Positions 1 through 7,744 of a stretch of DNA of 36,169 bases are shown here, piece after piece. The notes beneath the pieces are model-generated. The model made no database searches. It was not told where the DNA came from and saw nothing but the letters and a program-made list of their open reading frames with translations. Each line of letters opens with the position of its first letter. The first letter of the stretch is position 1. The translations under genes and the position numbers were made by a program. The stretch comes from CAUZJO01 sp963580245 (GTDB taxonomy: Bacteria > Sumerlaeota > Sumerlaeia > MVZB01). The stretch spans positions 1 through 36,169 of the forward strand of contig CAUZJO010000029.1 of assembly GCA_963580245.1 (NCBI GenBank). The letters are read 5' to 3'.

Positions 1-120
1 GTGTAAGTGTCAGTGTCAGTGTCAGTGTCAGTGTCAGTGTCAGTGTCAGTGTCAGTGTCAGTGTCAGTGTCAGTGTCAGTGTCAGTGTCAGTGTCAGTGT
101 CAGTGTCAGTGTCAGTGTGA
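1..120. repeat. GTGTCA hexanucleotide tandem repeat
   Basis: Eighteen perfect copies of GTGTCA run from 7 to 114, flanked by one-base variants (GTGTAA at 1-6, GTGTGA at 115-120). The tract begins at the window edge, so its true length is unknown. It lies 55 bp upstream of the start of the A2M lipoprotein gene. All three plus-strand frames through the hexamer are open (Val-Ser or Cys-Gln repeats), but no start links it to a gene. A change in copy number would alter promoter spacing by multiples of six; no function is shown. Confidence 0.97.
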
Positions 121-174
121 TGAAGTCCTGGACGTTGAGTTCAGGCCCGTGGAAATCGGGATGGAGGTGTGTTT

Positions 175-3100
175 ATGGTTCGTTCACATGGACAAGCCCG
201 TGGGCCGAACCGCGCCTATCACCAGGTGGTCTTGGCCGCCTGTGGTCTGAGCGTCTTGATCATCCTCGCCGCTTGCGACGTGGCGCGGTCGGACGCTCCT
301 CTCAAGTCCAGTCCGTACCTCCGCGTCACGGGAACGATACCCGCCGCCGGTGAAAAGCTCAGGGGACCCCTGACCGTCATCTTCAGCGAACCGATCCGGC
401 TGGCGGAAGATGGCGACGAAGCGACGACCCAGCCGTTGCGGTTCGAGCCGTCGATGGACAGCGAATTCACCCTGGGGCCAAATTCCATTAGTTTTAATCC
501 CGAGTTGGTTCCGTATAAGAAGGTGATCGAAGCGCGCGTCGCCCCCTCAATCACCAGTTCGAGCGGCAAGGCGCTCGCGGCGGAGGATGCGCGAGCTCCT
601 GAAATTTCACGTCACGTCCCCGGACAGTGTCCCGAGTTATCTTGGATTCCGCTAGGGTGAGAAGTATTACTTCCCCCGGCGCTACGGTAACAGAGTCCTC
701 GTGGAATCGCGCGCGCACAAGACGGCCAAGGTGCGGCTGCACAAGATGTTCCCCTCCAACATCGCCGTGGCCGTCGAGGACATGGAAGCGAAATGGAAAT
801 CGCGCCGGTTTATCGATCGCTGGAGCCGCCCGGTCGGCGAGCGTGAGATCGCGCTCGATAGCGACGGACCGCGCCTGGCGACGACCCCGGTGTGGGTCGA
901 TCAACTCACATCCGAACCGCTCCAGGGCGTTTACCTGCTCGAGGCGTCTGCCGATCGGGATTGGAAGGCCCGCTTTCTACTCATGACCGACATCGGTCTT
1001 CTCGCGCACTGGCAGACGGGCGAACTTGTATTGTTCGCGCACGAACTCTCTTCGCTGGAGCCGCTCGCCGGGACGAAGGTGACCGTTTTCTCACAAAAGA
1101 ACCAGGTCTTGAGTGTGGGGGCGACCGATGACGATGGGATCGCCCGGGTTGCCGCTTACGATCAGTCGTTGGGTGAACCCTATGTCGTCGTCGTCGAGCG
1201 CGGCGGGGATTATAGTTTCATTCGGCTCCAACCTCGCGACGCCGAGCCTTATGTCGAGGGCGTCTCGTCGCCCGCGTTCAATCCGAAACTGCCCGGCTAT
1301 GAGCCCGACGCCTACGACGCGTACATTTACGCCGATCGCGAGCTTTACCGGCCGTGTGAGACGGTCCATCTGCGCTGGATCGTGCGCGAGGGGTGGGGCG
1401 ATGCGTTCTCGATCGCGCCGCTCGTGCTGAAGGTCCTCAAACCGAACGGGAAGGAGCTGCTCACGCGGCCGACCATGCTCTCGGAATGGGGCTCCGGCGC
1501 GTTTGACTTGGAGGCCCTCGACGCGTACCCGACGGGGCGTTACGAAGTGTCGTTATCGGTTCCGGAATCCGCGAAGCCGCTGGGCGAGGTCGCGTTTCAG
1601 CTCGAGGAGTTCGTGCCCAACCGCATGAAAGCGGAGTTGGAAGCGCCCGACCCGGCGTGGGTGCGGGGCGAGGGCAAGAAGGCAATCCATCTGCGCGCCA
1701 ATCACCTGTTCGGCGCCCCGGCCGTCGATCGTCTCGCCCGCGCCAAGGTAGTCCTCGGTCGAGGTTATCACTTCGAGCAGTGGCCCGGTTACAGGTTTGA
1801 CAATGACGACACCGACGCCGACCGGCTGCGGCCGATCGAGCTGGGCGACAAGCGAACGGACGAATCGGGAGCGGCGGTTTTCGAGTTCTCGGGCACGGTT
1901 CAGCAGAACGTCATGAAGCCGCTGAGAGCATCGATTTTGGCAGAAGCATTTGAACTGGGGGGCCGCTCGGTGAAGGCCACCGCCGAGGCCGCCTATTTCC
2001 CGTCCGATCTCTGCCTCGGGATACAAGGGCGGGCGGGGAACGTCAACGGTGATATCGAGATCGGTGTCCTCGCCGTCGACGCTCACGGCGTTCCGGGCGA
2101 CGCCGGCCCGGTCCGGGTGACACTCGAAAGAGAGGTGTGGAACTACTACGTGCGGCGTTACTACACGCACCACGGGGCGAACTGGACGGAGGATTATGAT
2201 AAGGTCGAGGCGCGCGACGTGCCGCTCGCCGAGGGGCGCGGAACGACTCTATTCAACGTCAGCGAATACGGGCGTTACCGCGTGCGCGTCGAATCGGCCC
2301 AAACGCCGAAATTCAGCACGGTCACCTTCATGTATTATGGCGGTGCCTGTCGCGTATCGAGCGCCCCCAGGCCGAAACTTCTTCGTCTGCGTCTGGACAA
2401 AGACTCGTACGTTGTCGGTGAACGCGCCAGCCTCGAGATCGAGTCGGCCTTTGACGGTCGCGGCCTGATCGCGATCGAGGGCGCCAAACTTCACCGGCTG
2501 GTCCCATTCGAAATCCACGATCGCGCCGCGACGGTCGAGTTTGAAATCGATACGACATTCTATCCCAATGCGTGGATCGAGGCAACGGTGATTCATGCCG
2601 TCGAGAAGGGCCGCCGGCAAGTCTACCCCTTCTCGGCCTTCGAATTGATCCCGCTGACCGTGACGAACCCAGGCCGCCGGATTGACATCGAGCTGCCGGG
2701 GCTGCCGAGCGAGATCCGGCCCCAAAGCGAGCAATCGATTACGATTGAGACGCGCAATCAACGCGGCGATCCGGTCCAGGCCGAGGTGACGCTGGCGGCC
2801 GTCGACGAGGGCATCCACGCCATCACCGGCTATGAGAACCCTGATCCCGCGGGGTACTTTGAACGCCTGCGTCGCCCCGAACTGAAACGCGCCCATTACT
2901 ACGATCTGGTCGCGACGGACTTCGAAAGCCCCGCGCCGGGAGGGGGCGAGACCGTATCCACCGGCGCGCGACGCCTCGGTCGCAGGTCTACGAATTGGAT
3001 ACGCAATGTTGCCCTGTGGTCGGAGGTCGTGCGGACCGGGGAGGACGGGTCCACGACCATCCCGCTAAAGGTGCCTGAGTTCAATGGACGCCTGCGGCTC

Positions 3101-3863
3101 GTCGCCGTTGCCAACAACCGCATCGCGTCCGGGAGCCGAAACGCCAATCTCCTGGTGCGGCAACCTTACATGTTGCGGACGAGCCTCCCGCGCTTCATGT
3201 TGCCGGGAGATCGGGCCTCGTGCCGCGTCACGCTCTTTAACTCGAAGGCGACGACCTGCGCCGCGCGCCTGGAGTGGTCGTTCTCGGGCGTGGTATCGGC
3301 CGACGGGGCGACGACGCATTCGCTCTTGGTCATCGGCCCGCATGGTGAGGCCAGTCTACTCGTTGAAGTGGTCGCCGCGGACGCGACCGGTCAGGGCAAG
3401 GTTCGCTGGGCGGCCGAGTTCCGCGATCACAACGACAACGCCATTGAACGCCTGGTCCAGGTTGATGCGCTGCCGGTCATCGCGCCGTCGTCGTACCAGT
3501 CGCACCACGAACTACGCGCGGTCGCGCCGGGCCGGACGGCGACGTTTGGGAGCGAGCGATTCATTCAGAACGATTGGGCCGAAGTCGCCGTGACGGTCGG
3601 GCCAAACCCGCTTCTGCGCCTGCGCAAGGGGCTCGATCACGTTGGCGGTTATCCCCATGGGTGCGTTGAGCAAACGACGTCGAAACTGCTGCCGCTTTAT
3701 TTGCTGCGCAAGAATAACGCGATCCTGGAGGGGACCGCGGCTGAAATCGAGGACCTGAACCGTTATATCGACGCGGGGATCGACCGGCTCTTTTCGATGC
3801 AGACGACGGATGGGGGCCCCGGATTTTGGCCGGGCGCGCACGAGAGCTATCCCTATGCGAGCG
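175..3863 (+). pseudogene. Alpha-2-macroglobulin family lipoprotein, broken and truncated
   Basis: Bacterial A2Ms are periplasmic, inner-membrane-anchored protease traps. The best start is ATG 175 with GGAGGT at 163-168. A signal peptide ends in the lipobox ILAAC. Bait, MG-type beta and thioester regions follow; the thioester motif is GCVEQ, in GGYPHGCVEQTTSK near 3650-3675. The coding frame changes by +1 around 585-593: frame 1 reads to ALAAEDA, then frame 2 resumes with ELLKFHVTSPDSVPSY. An in-frame TAG lies at 653-655, after which A2M-like sequence continues as GEKYYFPRRYGNRVLVESR. Similarity stops near ESYPYASA (about 3863), where an istA sequence begins, so the rest of the thioester domain and the receptor-binding domain are missing. 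Family members usually have 1,500 or more residues. Three independent lesions make a functional product unlikely, although single-base sequencing errors could account for two of them. Confidence 0.88.
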
Positions 3864-4184
3864 CAACTGCCCGAATGTTTCGAGGTCTTGCGCCGACGCC
3901 TGGAGCAGGACCAGCCCGACGGCGAGGGGACGCGCCAGTTCATCGCCGTCCTGATGCTGCTCAAGGCGCATCCGGTGGCCCTGTTGGCACGAGTCGTGGA
4001 GCGTGTCGTGGAGTTGGGGATCGAGCATTCCGAGGGGGTCAAGAACCTGCTGCTGTGTCCGCCCGAGGCCACGCCCTCGCCGCTGGACCTGAGTGGCCGT
4101 GGCCACCTGGCCGGCTACGCCGTTGCACTCCCATCGTTGTCGGATTATGGCGCGTTGGCCCGGCAAGGAGAGTTGGCGCCATGA
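3855..4184 (+). pseudogene. istA: IS21 transposase IstA, C-terminal fragment
   Basis: A frame beginning near 3855 reads MRAQLPECFEVLRRRL and continues through LLKAHPVALLARVVERVVELG to a TGA at 4182-4184. This matches the C-terminal helical segment of IS21-type DDE transposases. The N-terminal HTH and the catalytic DDE core are absent. The stop overlaps the istB start (ATGA, 4181-4184), the normal arrangement in this family. The upstream A2M reading frame happens to stay open across this fragment in another frame, which is how the long A2M-IstB chimera arises. It is not an active transposase. Confidence 0.8.
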
Positions 4185-4978
4185 ATGCTCCTCAACAACC
4201 TCCCCAACTGCTGCTGCGTCATCACCTGAAGGCTCTGCGCTTGCCGGTCTTCCTCAGCGACTACCCGAAGGTTGCCGCCCAGTGCGCCGCGGACAAAGTC
4301 GACTACGCGACCTTCCTGCTGCGCCTGGCCGAATTGGAACTGATCGAACGCGAACGCAAGGGGACCGAGCGGCGCATCAAGGCCGCCCGCTTCCCGGCGC
4401 TCAAGACCCTGGAGGAATTCGATTTCCTGGCCGCCCCCAGCCTGAACAAAAAGCAGGTGCTGGATCTGGCCCGTTGCGAATGGATTGATCAGAAACAGAC
4501 GACGATTTTCCTTGGCAATCCCGGCGTCGGGAAGTCGCATTTGTGCATCGCTCTGGGCATGGCCGCCTGCCAGCGCGGCTACAGCGTGCGCTTCTACACC
4601 GCCGCCGGCCTCGTCAACGTCCTGGTCGAGGCCCGCAACGAAAAAGCCCTGCTACGGCTGCAGGCCACGCTGGCCCGGAACCCGCTGCTGATCGTGGATG
4701 AACTGGGCTACCTGCCCTTCTCCAAGACCGGGGCCGAATTGCTCTTCGAGATCTTCAGCCAGCGTTACGAACGGGGCAGCGTGCTCGTCAACACCAACCT
4801 GCCCTTCGAGGAGTGGACCAGCGTCTTCGGCTCGGAACGCCTGACCGCCGCTTTGCTCGATCGGCTCACTCATCACGTCCACATCCTGCCGATCGAGGGT
4901 GACTCCTATCGCCTGGCGCAAAGTAAACGGCGCCGACAAAAACCCAACGACTCCCAATCCAGGGAGAAACAGGAGTGA
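4181..4978 (+). CDS. istB: IS21 helper ATPase IstB
   Basis: This is a 265-aa AAA+ ATPase, a typical IstB length, that assembles with IstA on target DNA and regulates strand transfer. The start is ATG 4181, overlapping the istA stop. The N-terminal helical domain (about residues 1-90) is followed by Walker A GNPGVGKSH (about 108-116), Walker B LLIVDELGYLPFS, and the C-terminal region FGSERLTAALLDRLTHHVHILPIEGDSYR, all hallmark IstB motifs. The gene is intact, but its istA partner here is only a fragment, so movement would need a full copy elsewhere. A longer start at 701 in the same frame is an artefact of read-through from the A2M remnant. Confidence 0.95.
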   Translation: MNAPQQPPQLLLRHHLKALRLPVFLSDYPKVAAQCAADKVDYATFLLRLAELELIERERKGTERRIKAARFPALKTLEEFDFLAAPSLNKKQVLDLARCEWIDQKQTTIFLGNPGVGKSHLCIALGMAACQRGYSVRFYTAAGLVNVLVEARNEKALLRLQATLARNPLLIVDELGYLPFSKTGAELLFEIFSQRYERGSVLVNTNLPFEEWTSVFGSERLTAALLDRLTHHVHILPIEGDSYRLAQSKRRRQKPNDSQSREKQE

Positions 4979-5015
4979 ACCGACCTTCCTCACGACCCTA
5001 CATGCGTGGTCCCCC

Positions 5016-5072
5016 GACTGAGGGGGGTAACTCCGGTCGGGCTCCGCCCTTCCTCCGTTACCCCCCTCAGTC
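5016..5072. repeat. 16-bp perfect inverted repeat downstream of istB
   Basis: The arm GACTGAGGGGGGTAAC at 5016-5031 is exactly complementary to 5057-5072, with a 25-nt loop. It begins 37 bp after the istB stop, has no T-tract and lies within the presumed IS tail. It could act as a transcription block or be part of the IS end; neither is shown. Confidence 0.85.
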
Positions 5073-5172
5073 CCGAATCCGGTAGGCTACCGCTCAGTCA
5101 TGGATGGACATCCCCCATCCAGACCCATTAAGCTGATCCCCGGGTGGTACACTTTCTCTCCGGAATCTCCAC

Positions 5173-5190
5173 CACATTTCCAGAAATGTG
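5173..5190. promoter_or_regulatory. Palindromic candidate operator for the ArsR-family gene
   Basis: CACATTTC and GAAATGTG form an 8-bp perfect inverted repeat separated by CA, ending 10 bp before the ATG at 5201. ArsR/SmtB repressors bind short AT-rich inverted repeats overlapping their own promoters, so position and symmetry fit autoregulation of the metal operon. This is an inference from symmetry and location only. Confidence 0.45.
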
Positions 5191-5200
5191 TGAATGAACA

Positions 5201-5569
5201 ATGAGTCTAACGAAACGCGACATCGATCTTTACACGGTTTCCTGTTTCAATCAGGGAAAGATCGCGGCTCGCAAGAGGCAGCTTCCGGCGGTCGAGGACC
5301 TCGAATCGGCGGCGAATCGACACAAGGCAATGGGCCATCCGGTTCGCATGGCGATTCTTCACCTGTTGGCGGAGGAGGAGTGTTGCGTCCGTGACCTGGC
5401 GAACATCCTGAATCAACCCGTTTCGACGGTCTCGCAACATCTCAAGACGCTTAAGTATGCCGGGCTGGTTGGTTCTTGCCAGCACGGAAAGCTCGTGTTC
5501 TACTGCCAGACGAGCCCGAAAGTGTTGAAGAGACACGGGAGAGGCGCTCAAGCGCCCATGGGGAAATGA
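5201..5569 (+). CDS. ArsR/SmtB-family metal-responsive repressor
   Basis: This 122-aa winged-helix regulator is the first gene of a metal-efflux operon. The HTH core spans about residues 40-100 (MGHPVRMAILHLL, then CVRDLANILNQPVSTVSQHLKTLKYAGLV, then the wing GKLVFYC). ArsR/SmtB proteins leave DNA when they bind metal. Cysteines at 15, 61, 62, 93 and 102 are candidate ligands; C61-C62 lie where CadC/ArsR carry the ELCVCDL motif, but the second Cys of that motif is Arg here, so the sensing site is not the classical one. The start ATG 5201 has no strong ribosome site. The palindrome at 5173-5190 is a likely operator. The inducing metal cannot be read from sequence. Confidence 0.88.
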   Translation: MSLTKRDIDLYTVSCFNQGKIAARKRQLPAVEDLESAANRHKAMGHPVRMAILHLLAEEECCVRDLANILNQPVSTVSQHLKTLKYAGLVGSCQHGKLVFYCQTSPKVLKRHGRGAQAPMGK

Positions 5570-5650
5570 ATGATGGCGGGATGGTGGAGCCAATGGCGTC
5601 GGGCGAGATTGATGGCGGGATCGGAACTTATATGAAGGAGGGCGTATGCC

Positions 5651-6007
5651 ATGTCAAAAAACGTAATCTTTGCCGTTCTGTTGGTACTGGTGGGCGTCGG
5701 CGGGGCGCTGATGTACCTCAGGGTCACTGGCGACGATGATGGGAGCAAGAAGGCGCCGACGGCGGATTTCTGCGCGGAGCACCAGATCGCGGAGGTGGAC
5801 TGTCCGTGGTGCGATGCCTCACTGATCGAATCCAAAGGCATGTGCCCCGAACACGGGGTGCTCGAAGCCCTTTGCGCGTCATGCAATCCCGCCTTGATCG
5901 CCGGTTTCAAGGCCGAGAGGGACTGGTGCGCCGGCCACGAGACGCCGGAGTCGCAATGCGAACTGTGCAAGGCCGGACACCTCCCGCCAGGCGAAGAGAA
6001 GCGGTGA
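5651..6007 (+). CDS. Small membrane-anchored Cys/His-rich protein (three CxxHx6CxxC units)
   Basis: This 118-aa protein starts at ATG 5651 with GGAGG at 5637-5641. One N-terminal transmembrane segment (FAVLLVLVGVGGALMYL) puts the rest in the periplasm. Three repeated units follow, each with the pattern C-x2-H-x6-C-x2-C: CAEH..CPWC, CPEH..CASC and CAGH..CELC. They are spaced 10 and 14 residues apart, with the conserved linker NPALIAGFKA before the third. The next gene, the RND adaptor, carries the same module with the same spacing, so one likely arose by duplication of the other. Cys3His sets of this kind suggest soft- or borderline-metal binding. A periplasmic metal buffer or donor to the pump is a reasonable inference; I do not recognise a named family. 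Confidence 0.82.
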   Translation: MSKNVIFAVLLVLVGVGGALMYLRVTGDDDGSKKAPTADFCAEHQIAEVDCPWCDASLIESKGMCPEHGVLEALCASCNPALIAGFKAERDWCAGHETPESQCELCKAGHLPPGEEKR

Positions 6008-6034
6008 GTGGAATCAGAGTCGTGGAGGTATGTC

Positions 6035-7576
6035 ATGATGAAGCAATGGGGTTCTATCCTGGCCGGGCTGATCCTTGTCGGCGTAGGGGCCGGGCTGATC
6101 ATCGTTGCTGATCGGCAGGGCTGGCTGTCGGGTTCCTCGTCGGAGCAAGTGGTCCAGGCCTGTCCCCATGGGCTGACCCCGGGAGAGTGTCCGTTTTGCG
6201 ACGAGACGCTAATCGAAACAATGGGGTTTTGCGCGGGTCACGGGGTGCCCGAGGCATTTTGCACGAAGTGCAACCCGGCGGTGATTGCGGGTTTCAAAGC
6301 GACGGGCGATTGGTGCGCGGGCCACAATATCCCGGAGTCCCAGTGCACAATCTGTAACCCAGGTTTGTTGGCCACCCAGGGCGTGGGTGAGAAGACGCCT
6401 TTGTCGCCGCCTCTTGTCGAGGTCGTTCGCGGGCCCGAGGCGCCGAGAAGTCAGCGACCGCCAGTCGTTGTGTGTCAGACGAGCACGCTGCGTATCCGGT
6501 TTGTTTCTCCGGAAACAGCGCGGAACGCCGGATTGGAATACGTGAAAGTCGAACGTCGGGATGTAACGCAGACCATCTCCTGCACTGCGGAGATCGCCTA
6601 CGACGGTAATCGCTATGCCCAGCTTGCATCACGCGCGGCCGGCACGGTGAGCGACGTCAAGAAAGACCTGGGCGAACCGGTTAAGGCGGGGGAGATCCTT
6701 GCCGTGGTGGATTCGGCGGAGCCCGGAACGGCGAAGGCGGAATACCTGCAGGCACGGGCTTTGTTGGTGCTTTGGGAGAAAACCCACGAACGAGAGCAAC
6801 ATCTTTTCGAAAGCAAAGTCGGGACCGAGCGGGAGGTTTTGGAGGCGGAGACGAAGTTGGTGGAAAGCCGAATAGCCCTGTCCAAAGCGGCGCAGCGGCT
6901 TCGTAATCTCGGCTTCTCGGACGCACGAATCAAAGAATTTGCAGAGCGTAACGACACATCTTCACGGTTGCCGCTCATCGCTCCGTTTTCCGGCGTCGTC
7001 GTTGAACGTGGGGCCGTGGTCGGGGAAGTCGTGGACACGAAAACCTCGTTGCTTGCCGTCGCCGACACGTCGAGAATGTGGGCAATGCTGGACGTTTACG
7101 AGTCCGACGTGCCGAACGTGCGCGTCGGCCAACCCGTTGTGCTCGAAGTTGAAACGATCCGGGGGGAACGCCGCGGGGGTGTGATCACGTGGGTTAGCTC
7201 GCACGTGGATCGCAGGACGCGGACGCTTAAGGTCCGCGCGGAGATCGAAAATCCGGATGGATTTCTGCGAAGCGGGATGTATGGCAAGGCGGTGATCAGC
7301 ATCCGGGAACAGGAATCCGCGCTTATCGTCCCGAAGGATGCGATTCAATGGGAGGGGTGCTGCAACGTGGTGTTCGCGCGGCGAAGCGACATGCTCTTCG
7401 AGCCGCGCAAGGTCCGGCTCGGCTATGAAACGGATCGGTTCTTCGTGGTTGAAGAGGGCGTGGAGGAAAACGATGAGATCGTCACCACGGGTAGCTTTTT
7501 GCTCAAGACCGAGCTTCTCAAAGGAAGCATCGGCGCCGGATGCTGCGAAGTCGATTTTGGCAAGGAAGCGTCATAA
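6035..7576 (+). CDS. RND efflux periplasmic adaptor (CusB/CzcB type) with N-terminal metal-binding module
   Basis: This membrane-fusion protein bridges the RND pump and an outer-membrane channel. The start is ATG 6035, with GGAGG at 6024-6028 six bases upstream; a GTG at 6008 is less likely. An N-terminal anchor (SILAGLILVGVGAGLIIVA) is followed by Cys/His units CPHGLTPGECPFC, CAGH..CTKC and CAGH..CTIC, then the usual adaptor order: barrel-sandwich hybrid (ASRAAGTVSDVKKDLGEPVKAGE), alpha-hairpin (ARALLVLWEKTHERE onward), second lipoyl half (APFSGVVVERGAVVGEVV), beta-barrel and membrane-proximal domain. Two further CC pairs (EGCCNVV, and AGCCEVD near the C-terminus) add potential ligands. It is about 514 aa, longer than a plain adaptor because of the N-terminal module. 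The pump gene follows after a 168-bp gap containing a repeat. No outer-membrane channel gene is nearby. Confidence 0.92.
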   Translation: MMKQWGSILAGLILVGVGAGLIIVADRQGWLSGSSSEQVVQACPHGLTPGECPFCDETLIETMGFCAGHGVPEAFCTKCNPAVIAGFKATGDWCAGHNIPESQCTICNPGLLATQGVGEKTPLSPPLVEVVRGPEAPRSQRPPVVVCQTSTLRIRFVSPETARNAGLEYVKVERRDVTQTISCTAEIAYDGNRYAQLASRAAGTVSDVKKDLGEPVKAGEILAVVDSAEPGTAKAEYLQARALLVLWEKTHEREQHLFESKVGTEREVLEAETKLVESRIALSKAAQRLRNLGFSDARIKEFAERNDTSSRLPLIAPFSGVVVERGAVVGEVVDTKTSLLAVADTSRMWAMLDVYESDVPNVRVGQPVVLEVETIRGERRGGVITWVSSHVDRRTRTLKVRAEIENPDGFLRSGMYGKAVISIREQESALIVPKDAIQWEGCCNVVFARRSDMLFEPRKVRLGYETDRFFVVEEGVEENDEIVTTGSFLLKTELLKGSIGAGCCEVDFGKEAS

Positions 7577-7581
7577 GGGCG

Positions 7582-7702
7582 CCTCTAAATATTCAGTCCC
7601 GACAGGGACGTTTGCTTTCAGCCCGCCACGCAAGTGGCGGGGAATCAAACCGATAACGATTTGGAGTCCCGTAGGGACGACTGCAAGCGGGATTTGTAGA
7701 GG
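7582..7702. repeat. Three-hairpin dispersed repeat, copy 1
   Basis: This 121-bp element contains stem GTCCC/GGGAC (7596-7600 with 7605-7609), stem CCCGCCAC/GTGGCGGG (7622-7629 with 7634-7641) and stem GTCCC/GGGAC (7666-7670 with 7674-7678). It is framed by the outer arms CCTCTA (7582) and TAGAGG (ending 7702). Further copies of equal length and orientation are at 15462 and 17691. It sits inside the efflux operon, between adaptor and pump. It contains no coding sequence of its own. Confidence 0.93.
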
Positions 7703-7744
7703 TTCCCATAGGGAACAGCCGACGCCGGAGGCAGGCATGCGAAG

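Larger units (their letters stand above)
3855..5165 (+). mobile_element. Partial IS21-family element (istA 3' end, istB, right end)
   Basis: The element contains the C-terminal part of IstA, a complete istB with the usual ATGA overlap, and about 190 bp of non-coding tail. The tail holds a strong inverted repeat (5016-5072) and a CCGGGTGGTACACTTT stretch near 5140-5155 resembling the terminal repeats of this family. The left end is missing: the junction with the A2M gene falls inside istA, so it is not a simple insertion but an insertion followed by deletion, or an assembly join. The right boundary is approximate. Confidence 0.75.

Noticed and set aside
701..4978. Single 1,425-codon A2M-IstB fusion protein
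   Set aside because: The middle (3864-4180) is istA read in the wrong frame, and istB has its own start with the normal ATGA overlap; the fusion is an accident of open frames.
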